Below are positions 1-5,822 of a stretch of DNA of 16,495 nt, in pieces. Numbering within the stretch: position 1 is the stretch's first letter; each line of letters starts with the position of its first letter. The stretch lies in assembly GCA_003524305.1 (NCBI GenBank), contig DQHW01000021.1, positions 1 to 16,495 on the forward strand, given 5' to 3'. The notes beneath the pieces are model-generated. The model saw only the letters and a list, made by a program, of their open reading frames with translations. It was not told the origin of the DNA and searched no databases. The DNA comes from Anaerolineaceae bacterium. GTDB taxonomy: Bacteria > Chloroflexota > Anaerolineae > Anaerolineales > Anaerolineaceae. The position numbers and the translations under genes are program-made.

Positions 1-26
1 ATTATTCGAGTCCCTCCCGGGGCACA
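1..26 (+). other. tRNA 3'-end-like fragment (possible integration scar)
   Basis: The first bases read like the end of a tRNA gene: a T-loop (TTCGAGT, 5-11), a 3' T-stem strand (CCCTC, 12-16), an acceptor strand (CCGGGGC, 17-23), then A and CA. The bases just before the T-loop (ATTA, 1-4) cannot pair with CCCTC, so this is not the end of an intact tRNA. Tyrosine recombinases often use the T-loop-to-3'-end part of a tRNA as an attachment site, so an att duplicate is one explanation, with the element lying to the left outside the window. The acceptor sequence would suit a tRNA-Arg-like gene, but this is a guess. Chance similarity cannot be excluded over so short a stretch. Confidence 0.3.
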
Positions 27-152
27 ATTTATTTAACAAAAATCCATTTGTCGATTTTGTTTCCTTCTGTGTTTCAAAAGTGATTACCTCGCAAACTGGT
101 GCAGTACTGTTATAAACCTTCACTTATTAGATTATGTGGATTAATTCTCTAG

Positions 153-2939
153 CTACAGCAATCCAAGTTTGCGGGCTTGGGCAACTGCCTCAGTACGGGT
201 GCGGGCATTTAACTTGCGGAAAATGTGGTGAATATGACTTTTAACGGTTCCAATCGTGATTACGAATCGTTCCGCTATAACTTGATTAGTCGCTCCAGTG
301 GCAATCATCATTATTACCTCAACTTCACGCTGGCTAAGGGGCTCTACTAATTCCACCTCTAGCATGTCTTCAAATACAATGCTCTGCTGTCTGGTGCTTG
401 GATTCACATCGGTTCCCCACCGTCTCGATCGCCGGATTGCAGACAATACCAACCTGAGATAATCCGAGCAGCCACCTTGTTGCACAGCGACATGAATGAG
501 GTCATCCAGAATTGCGCTTTGATCAAAAACGCGAACAAATCCTCTTGGACGACTGAGAGAAACAGCCTGATTTAGGGAAGTCAATGCAGGTTCAATATGC
601 CCTTTTTGATGATACATCTGAGCTTGAATCAAGATTAACTCAATTTCCCTCCCCACCAATCCCTTGTCCTGAGCCAATCGCAGATGCGAATCGAGGTATG
701 GCTGAACCGCCTGAGGTTGGCTTAAAAGGATCTGCAGCCGCATCCAATTCAAGTTGGCTAGGTAAAAGGCATCCGCTGCACCAACCGGACCCAAACCAAA
801 AATTGGAAGTGAATCACCCAAAGCAGCGTGGTACAAATGTAACCAATCCCTGCCAGCCTCAAGCGCACCAACCTCCTCAGGATTGGATCGCAGCCTGGCA
901 AGTACCCGGCAACCCTGTGTGATGAGCTGGATATCTGGCCACAAGGTGTCCAGCCGATCAAAGCAGGAGATAGCATCAACCAAGCGTCCTTGGATTTCAT
1001 TCAAGCGAGCCAGGGCAAGGAATGCAGTCATTAGGTAATATGGATTCATCCCCCATCCCATTTGGTCTATCCCATGGAGCAAATGTTGTTCAGCCTCATC
1101 CAGATGATCCTGTTCCAACAGGACACATCCCTTTGCAACATCCAGACTACCCAACGCGGGTAAAACCAGCCCCGATTGGTTTGAGAGTATGGCGAATTCC
1201 GCCTGTCCAGATTGACAAATATCCAATGACTCGATTAGATGACCCCGGCTAATTGCCAGGCGGGCCAGGTGAAAGGTAGCCTCGACCATCCCAAAGAAAA
1301 GACCAGACTGTAAGGCAAACGGCAGTGCTTCTTCAAAGGTTTTTTTCGCCTCCTCAGGGCAGTTAAGAGCCAGGTGTGCGTACCCGGCGATTAATAACCA
1401 AGGAAACCGACCCGAATCTCCCGGTGGGTAACCAACCAGGTGCGATTGTGACAAATCAAGCAGCTTTATCGCATCCACCTGATGGTCTGGAATCATTGCC
1501 AGGAAGGTGTGGACAACTGCCGTAAATTCGTGAATCCCTGTTGCCTCCCCTGGAGTCCCGAGATTTTCCATTGCCAGACTCGCCAGATGCAAGCGTGCTT
1601 CCACCAGGTTGCGATACTTGCCTTGAAACCGATACGCCAGCGCAAACGCATGGAAAATGCAAAGCATAGGGTTCTTACTCATAACGGTTTCGGGGAATGA
1701 AGAACACCACTCGTTAATAGTGGCAATATCACTTTGAATAATCAGTGTGAAGCTGTGAAGTTCAACAAAGGCTGCAGCAAAAGACCAATCCCCTGAACGA
1801 AACGCATGATATGCACCCTCATGCAACAAGTCATGCGCAGCAAACCATTCTGAAGCAGCGCGATGCAGAGACCTTGCACGCTGTGGTTGAGAAATGGTCA
1901 ACCAGTTACGAAGAAAGTCTCGAAACAGATGGTGATATCGGAACCAGATTGTGCCAGTCTCTCCAGACTCTCCACCATCCAATGCAATTATGAAAAGGTT
2001 AGCCTGTTCTATCTGCACTAACATGTCAGCGCTGTTGTCAATTCCAAGAATAGCATTGCAGACTTTAGCATTCATTCGCTCAAAAATCGATGTCTCGAGC
2101 AGAAAAGACTGCATTTCTTCAGGTAGGTGGTTAATCACTTCGTTAAGTAGAAACTCAGCCTGGTGCCGGTGAGCACCAGTGAATGGCAACAATTGTTGAT
2201 CATGGCATGCAGAGTTCCCAATTGAAAGTGCTGCCAGTTGTAAACCGGCAGGCCAACCCTCCACCTGTTCGGCTAATTTGGTAACCAACTCATCTGGCAA
2301 ATCAAGCTGCATAGAATCATATAAGAACCGTTTGGTTTCGTCATCTACAAAACGAAGGTCTGAGGCACGAAGTTCGACTAATCTTCCACGTGCCCGCCAG
2401 CGAGCAAGAGGAAGAGCAGGATTTGAACGGCTTCCAATTACAATATGGAAATTCTCCGGGCGGTGGCTGATCAAAAACTCCACCGCCTTATGGATCAAAG
2501 GTGTTCTAATCAGGTGATAGTCATCCAGCACCAGTGCAATTTGATGATCTGTTTCACAAAGTGAATTGATTACAGTGGGAAGAAGTGTAAGTAAATCCGT
2601 ATCCGTCGAAGCACGCAGCACCTGATGAACCGACCCCAGACCACTTTCCGTACCAAGTGCATGTTCCAGGCTTGCTATCAAATATGTGCCGAAGGTAATC
2701 GGATGATTGTCGCTTTCATCTAATGAATACCAGGACACGTTTATGCCTGCCTGATTTAGCTGACGCATCCAATCAACCAGCAATGTTGTCTTACCATAAC
2801 CGGCAGGCGCGCATAACAGTGTAAGATCTATATCGGATTCCAAAGTAAGTTTTTGAAGCAAACGATCCCGCCATATGGTTCTCAATCGAGGTGCAGGCGG
2901 GCGGAGTTTAGTTAAGATTAGCGAGCTTATAGGTTCCAT
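153..2939 (-). CDS. MalT-like STAND-family LuxR transcriptional regulator
   Basis: This is a large ATP-dependent transcription factor of the MalT/LuxR type, 928 residues from the chosen start. The N-terminus (TKLRPPAPR, arginine-rich) is typical of the family. A Walker A loop (APAGYGKTT, residues about 44-52) and a Walker B (LVLDDYH, about 136-142) form the NTPase. SRSNPALPLARWRARG (about 169-184) and EGWPAGLQLA (about 226-235) are further family signatures. Residues about 400-850 are helical and probably form the TPR-like superhelix that senses the inducer. The C-terminus (about 864-928) is a LuxR helix-turn-helix (LSQREVEV, GTVKSHIHHIFRKL). In MalT, ATP and an inducer drive oligomerisation and promoter activation; the ligand here is unknown. 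An upstream ATG at 2975 is possible and has an AAGGG 3 bases before it, but it lies inside a 19-bp dyad, and 2939 gives the usual family N-terminus. The gene is divergent from the flavodoxin cluster, which is a plausible target. Confidence 0.85.
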   Translation of the reverse strand: MEPISSLILTKLRPPAPRLRTIWRDRLLQKLTLESDIDLTLLCAPAGYGKTTLLVDWMRQLNQAGINVSWYSLDESDNHPITFGTYLIASLEHALGTESGLGSVHQVLRASTDTDLLTLLPTVINSLCETDHQIALVLDDYHLIRTPLIHKAVEFLISHRPENFHIVIGSRSNPALPLARWRARGRLVELRASDLRFVDDETKRFLYDSMQLDLPDELVTKLAEQVEGWPAGLQLAALSIGNSACHDQQLLPFTGAHRHQAEFLLNEVINHLPEEMQSFLLETSIFERMNAKVCNAILGIDNSADMLVQIEQANLFIIALDGGESGETGTIWFRYHHLFRDFLRNWLTISQPQRARSLHRAASEWFAAHDLLHEGAYHAFRSGDWSFAAAFVELHSFTLIIQSDIATINEWCSSFPETVMSKNPMLCIFHAFALAYRFQGKYRNLVEARLHLASLAMENLGTPGEATGIHEFTAVVHTFLAMIPDHQVDAIKLLDLSQSHLVGYPPGDSGRFPWLLIAGYAHLALNCPEEAKKTFEEALPFALQSGLFFGMVEATFHLARLAISRGHLIESLDICQSGQAEFAILSNQSGLVLPALGSLDVAKGCVLLEQDHLDEAEQHLLHGIDQMGWGMNPYYLMTAFLALARLNEIQGRLVDAISCFDRLDTLWPDIQLITQGCRVLARLRSNPEEVGALEAGRDWLHLYHAALGDSLPIFGLGPVGAADAFYLANLNWMRLQILLSQPQAVQPYLDSHLRLAQDKGLVGREIELILIQAQMYHQKGHIEPALTSLNQAVSLSRPRGFVRVFDQSAILDDLIHVAVQQGGCSDYLRLVLSAIRRSRRWGTDVNPSTRQQSIVFEDMLEVELVEPLSQREVEVIMMIATGATNQVIAERFVITIGTVKSHIHHIFRKLNARTRTEAVAQARKLGLL

Positions 2940-2960
2940 GGTTAGTTTAATTGTATAGCA

Positions 2961-2979
2961 GTATATGCCAAACATATAC
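2961..2979. promoter_or_regulatory. 19-bp dyad, candidate operator of the divergent pair
   Basis: A perfect inverted repeat, GTATATG - 5 bases - CATATAC, lies just upstream of the regulator start and about 100 bases before the flavodoxin start. Length and symmetry fit a site for a dimeric helix-turn-helix protein such as the neighbouring LuxR-type regulator. It could equally be a short hairpin at the 5' end of the regulator mRNA. No convincing -35/-10 pair was found in the gap, so which promoter it would control is open. Confidence 0.4.
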
Positions 2980-3075
2980 CCTTGAATCTAACTTTCGATA
3001 GGTGAAATCACCAGTTATGAAGGATAGGATATGGCCATATTCTTTGTAAAACAAAAATTAAGAAAGAGGCCAAAA

Positions 3076-3627
3076 ATGGAAAGAAGTAAAGTCTTAATCA
3101 CATACACAACTATGAGTGGTTCAACCCAGGAAATCGCTGAATTCGTATCCAATCAATTCACCTATCTGGGACAGCCCGTAGAATTGCATCCATGCAGCGA
3201 GATTAAAGACCTCAAAGCAATCAGCGGAATCGTGATCGGCGCACCAATTTACATGTTTCACCTTCACAAAGAAGCACATCGCTTTTTACAGCGCCATCAA
3301 AAGAGTCTGGTTGATTTGCCTGTCGCCGTATTTGCTGGTGGGGCTTATGGACCTAATGCCGCGCAAGATGCGTTGGAGGTCAGGAAAAACCTGGATAATG
3401 AGTTGGCAAAATTCGTCTGGTTGAAACCTGTCAGCGTTCTATTAGTTGGCGGGCGGTTTGACCCAGCACGCCTGCGCTTTCCCTATAATCTGATCCCAGC
3501 CCTAAAACAAGCACCGGCAAGTGATGCTCGCAATTGGGAGGATATCCATGCATGGGTCGATAGCCTGCCGTCTCTGTTGGCAAATCCCATTCAACAAACA
3601 CTGGTGGAAGAAAGGAGTCGTTCATGA
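3076..3627 (+). CDS. flavodoxin-domain protein (HemG/Flavodoxin_5-like)
   Basis: This is a 183-residue FMN-binding flavodoxin-fold protein. The N-terminal strand (KVLITYT) leads into the FMN phosphate loop (TTMSGSTQEIA, residues 11-21). Then come IVIGAPIYM (52-60), which matches the second flavin-contacting region, and VAVFAGGAYG (83-92). The C-terminal part (GGRFDPARLRFPYN, 125-138; RNWEDIHAWVDSL near 152-164) resembles the Flavodoxin_5 family, which includes the menaquinone-dependent protoporphyrinogen oxidase HemG. The substrate here is not known, and an electron-transfer or quinone-linked reductase role is inferred. The start at 3076 has an AGAGG ribosome site 7 bases upstream and gives a normal flavodoxin N-terminus. 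An in-frame ATG at 3031, with AAGGA before it, would add 15 basic residues and cannot be excluded. The stop overlaps the next start by 4 bases (ATGA), so the two are probably translationally coupled. Confidence 0.8.
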   Translation: MERSKVLITYTTMSGSTQEIAEFVSNQFTYLGQPVELHPCSEIKDLKAISGIVIGAPIYMFHLHKEAHRFLQRHQKSLVDLPVAVFAGGAYGPNAAQDALEVRKNLDNELAKFVWLKPVSVLLVGGRFDPARLRFPYNLIPALKQAPASDARNWEDIHAWVDSLPSLLANPIQQTLVEERSRS

Positions 3628-4295
3628 AAAGCGCACGATATCTATTTGTTGCAGTCATGGGTGCTTGGATGGGGGCAGCCGGTATCGAACATGGGGTAGG
3701 TGAATTTCTACAGGGAAATATTTCGCCAAATGGAGTCATAATCCAATCCTGGCCTCATTCCGCTTTCTTTCAAAGCTTAAATGGTGAGCCAGCTTTAACG
3801 ATCCTGCCTAATTTACGACTGACCGGTCTCATGGCAATCGTCTTTTCTATGTTTTTCGCTGTCTGGTCGATCTTTTTTGCTCAACGTAAGAACGGTGGAT
3901 GGATCTTGATGTTATTGGCCATTCCAATGTTGTTGTTTGGTGGTGGAATCTTCCCTCCAATTCTAGGCTTGCTGATAGGCCTTGGTGCCTCTACCTTCAG
4001 GACTCCTGTGCATCAAAAACCCATTGGCCGGATTGCCAGGTTCATTGGTCTGTCGTGGAGGTGGATCCTGCCGGCTTGTTGTATATCCTGGTTGGCTTTG
4101 TTACCTGGCGTGGCAATCCTGAATTACTTCTTCGGAATTGATTCAATTCCTGTCACTCTGGTGATTATATCCACCGCTTTTTGTTTTCTCTTTCTGACCT
4201 ATTGGAGCAGCATCCTACATGATCGCTTAATGCTAAAGGGTCTTAAAAAGGAAATTGAGAAACCAATACCAAATCCAGTCAAATTAAATCCATAA
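3624..4295 (+). CDS. multi-pass membrane protein, unknown function
   Basis: This is a 223-residue hydrophobic protein that I do not recognise. Likely membrane segments are residues 6-25, 66-86, 93-122 (possibly two short passes around a GGGIFPPILGLLIGLG stretch), 145-170 and 176-197; the last is followed by a basic tail (KGLKKEIEKP). There is a conserved-looking polar stretch, GIEHGVGEFLQG, at 20-31. The AAAGGAG ribosome site and the ATGA overlap with the flavodoxin gene indicate one transcript and coupled translation. The linkage suggests that the flavodoxin-like protein and this protein work together at the membrane, for instance in electron transfer or as a sensor of redox state; this is inference only. 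Confidence 0.72.
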   Translation: MKSARYLFVAVMGAWMGAAGIEHGVGEFLQGNISPNGVIIQSWPHSAFFQSLNGEPALTILPNLRLTGLMAIVFSMFFAVWSIFFAQRKNGGWILMLLAIPMLLFGGGIFPPILGLLIGLGASTFRTPVHQKPIGRIARFIGLSWRWILPACCISWLALLPGVAILNYFFGIDSIPVTLVIISTAFCFLFLTYWSSILHDRLMLKGLKKEIEKPIPNPVKLNP

Positions 4296-4332
4296 GCCAT
4301 AAATAAGATCGATGAGTAAGGAGTAAATACAC

Positions 4333-5112
4333 ATGCAGAACCAGAAAATGAAAGATGAACACATCACACCTGGATGGAAAAACCTTTATCTCTTGGGTGG
4401 AATTGCTTCCCTACTTGCCGGTCTTCTTTTTCGAAGAAATCTTGGTGTGGAACTCGCCCTCTTCTCTCCGGTAAAAGCTGCTACCACTATCAGCGATTGG
4501 TTTACTCTGCTGGAGACGCATCGGTTCCTTGGATTGGTGTATCTAGGTATATTTGATATTGTGAATTATTTACTCGTTGGGTTCATGCTATTAGCCCTTT
4601 CCAAAATACTCTGGCGGTTTGCTCCCGGGTTTACGATCATCGGGCTGTGGCTGGGATTCCTTGGGATAGCCATTTATACTTCTTCAAATACTGCTCTCTC
4701 GCTGCTATCGCTAAGCAACCAATATGCCATAGCAATCGGTGAGGACCACAAACAACTTTTGTTATCGGCTGGCCACGCGCTGTTGTCACTTAACCCATTT
4801 AGCAGCCTTGGTGGGTATCCCGGGTCGGGAGGGTATTTAAGCCTTCTCCTCGTGGCTGCTGCAGGATTTGTTTTCTCCTTAATAATCCTGAAGAACAAGG
4901 TGTTCCGTCCATTCACTGGGTTCATTGGGCTAGCAGCCAATGGTCTGGATTTACTGTACTGTATTTCATTCCTTTTCGTACCTGCGGCATTTTCTGGTCG
5001 AGTTGGAGTGCTATTCCTTCCTGCTGCTGGATTGTTTTTGATGATTTGGCATATTATGATCGGCTGGGGATTTATGAAGGAGTGGGCACAAAAAGAAAAA
5101 AGAATCGATTAA
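4333..5112 (+). CDS. DUF4386-like multi-pass membrane protein
   Basis: This is a 259-residue integral membrane protein with about six membrane segments (roughly 18-36, 66-90, 98-122, 166-186, 192-217, 223-247). The pattern of an N-terminal LLGGIASLLAGLLF helix, a long loop, then paired helices and a cytoplasmic end with WAQKEKR resembles the DUF4386 family, which has no known function. The family match is from memory and uncertain. The ribosome site AAGGAG (4317-4322) lies about 10 bases before the ATG. The gene starts 37 bases after the preceding stop, in the same direction, and is probably the last gene of the flavodoxin cluster. I saw no clear terminator right after it. Confidence 0.72.
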   Translation: MQNQKMKDEHITPGWKNLYLLGGIASLLAGLLFRRNLGVELALFSPVKAATTISDWFTLLETHRFLGLVYLGIFDIVNYLLVGFMLLALSKILWRFAPGFTIIGLWLGFLGIAIYTSSNTALSLLSLSNQYAIAIGEDHKQLLLSAGHALLSLNPFSSLGGYPGSGGYLSLLLVAAAGFVFSLIILKNKVFRPFTGFIGLAANGLDLLYCISFLFVPAAFSGRVGVLFLPAAGLFLMIWHIMIGWGFMKEWAQKEKRID

Positions 5113-5271
5113 GACACAATTGGGCTTTAATGCGGTGCTCAAACTTAACATTGAATCCTGACCCACTGCAAATAATGCTGCTTGAGAAAAGGACATTTGA
5201 AATTTTGAAATTTGATAAAAAAGTGAATTTCGTAAATGGTTATTGGAATGGGAATAACGACTATTTACTCA

Positions 5272-5425
5272 TTATATGTGTAATCTTTGTTCTCGGATAT
5301 TTACACCTAATGCAATAACAATTGCCCCCAGGATAAACATCACCGCTTTGTTATATTGTGTTTTGCTGAATACATCCTTCTCTCTATCGTTGGCCGGACA
5401 TAACCCACTGGGATTTGTCCGGCAT
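5272..5425 (-). pseudogene. possible frameshifted micro-ORF with one membrane helix
   Basis: On the minus strand an ATG at 5425 opens MPDKSQWVMSGQR and then hits a stop. One frame over, the reading continues as EKDVFSKTQYNKAVMF followed by ILGAIVIALGV and ends REQRLHI at 5272. Joined, this would be a protein of about 50 residues with one hydrophobic helix. It looks more protein-like than random AT-rich DNA, but there is no good ribosome site and I do not recognise the family. It could be a decayed small gene, a real gene with a sequencing error, or chance. Confidence 0.25.
5393..5423. repeat. inverted repeat GCCGGACA / TGTCCGGC
   Basis: Two perfect 8-base arms (5393-5400 and 5416-5423) are separated by 15 bases. 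The GC-rich arms stand out in AT-rich surroundings. No T-tract follows on either side, so it is not a classic terminator. It sits at the 5' end of the possible minus-strand micro-ORF and could simply reflect its codons. Confidence 0.45.
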
Positions 5426-5470
5426 GTTTATATCTCACTATTAAGAAGATTTTTGAACAAGGAGGTTCTT

Positions 5471-5524
5471 TTGATCAAAAAAATCGTTTTGGAAGGGATT
5501 TTGGTATGTGAGCCACGGAAATAA
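5471..5524 (+). CDS. possible 17-codon peptide upstream of the kinase
   Basis: A perfect Shine-Dalgarno AAGGAGG (5459-5465) is followed after 5 bases by TTG and a 17-codon frame (MIKKIVLEGILVCEPRK if TTG is read as Met), then TAA. A 12-base palindrome, TTTTGATCAAAA (5469-5480), overlaps the start. The strong ribosome site without a normal gene suggests a leader or small peptide, or the remnant of a lost gene. The distance to the kinase start is about 300 bases. TTG starts are uncommon and the frame is short, so confidence is low. Confidence 0.22.
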   Translation: MIKKIVLEGILVCEPRK

Positions 5525-5543
5525 TAGGATGATCTGTTCTTCC

Positions 5544-5577
5544 GGTTGGTATTTATCGCGACAGCCATCTACCAGCC
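5544..5577 (+). repeat. hairpin GGTTGGTA / TACCAGCC
   Basis: Arms at 5544-5551 and 5570-5577 pair over 8 bases with one G-U pair, leaving an 18-base loop. With the adjacent tandem repeat it could form part of a structured leader, but it matches no riboswitch class that I could recognise. Confidence 0.3.
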
Positions 5578-5579
5578 AA

Positions 5580-5600
5580 GAAACGTGATCTGAAACGTGA
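5580..5600 (+). repeat. tandem 9-bp repeat GAAACGTGA
   Basis: GAAACGTGA occurs at 5580-5588 and again at 5592-5600, a 12-base period, about 220 bases before the kinase start. Two directly repeated half-sites close to one helical turn apart are typical of binding sites for response regulators. The assignment as a regulator site is inference. Confidence 0.35.
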
Positions 5601-5822
5601 CGCGGGAGGTAACCATCGTTAACTGTATATATATCTTATTAAGGGTTTTTATGGGACAAGGACAGTACTTAACAAGTAGATTGATAGTAGAGGAATACTA
5701 AGCTGTGTGCACCTTAATTAATCGAAAATAAATGTAGATACTCCAGAAGTAACCTCTTGGAGATGAGAATCCATGGTTAATTGCACAATAAACTGCTCAA
5801 CAAAGAAAGCGCAGTCTGAAAT

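Larger units (their letters stand above)
5113..5822. other. gene-poor 710-bp intergenic stretch
   Basis: This AT-rich stretch separates the membrane-protein cluster from the kinase gene. I find no confident gene. It holds an inverted repeat (5393-5423), a possible frameshifted micro-ORF (minus, 5272-5425), a strong Shine-Dalgarno followed by a 17-codon TTG-started frame (5459-5524), a hairpin (5544-5577) and a tandem 9-bp repeat (5580-5600). CCATCGTTAA near 5613-5622 and CCATGGTTAA near 5771-5780 are similar decamers and might be a shared protein site. The kinase promoter must lie here, but no consensus pair stands out. Confidence 0.6.

Noticed and set aside
1..26. Intact tRNA gene ending at the left edge
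   Set aside because: The bases before the T-loop do not pair with the 3' strand of the T-stem, so a normal tRNA would be broken; only a fragment is reported.
5046..5318. Plus-strand frame of 90 codons after the third membrane-protein gene
   Set aside because: It starts inside the upstream gene; the part after 5112 has no ribosome site and random-looking composition, and its ATG at 5175 has no Shine-Dalgarno.
5540..5625. Possible cyclic-di-GMP riboswitch before the kinase
   Set aside because: The conserved GEMM core elements (such as GCAAACC and ACGCAAAGCC-like segments) are absent; only a simple hairpin and repeats are seen.
5444..5636. Minus-strand frame reading GYLPRHVSDHVSWLVDGC and onward
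   Set aside because: It looks protein-like in part, but it has no ATG, GTG or TTG with a ribosome site at its upstream end, and the HVSDHVS repeat comes from the tandem DNA repeat.
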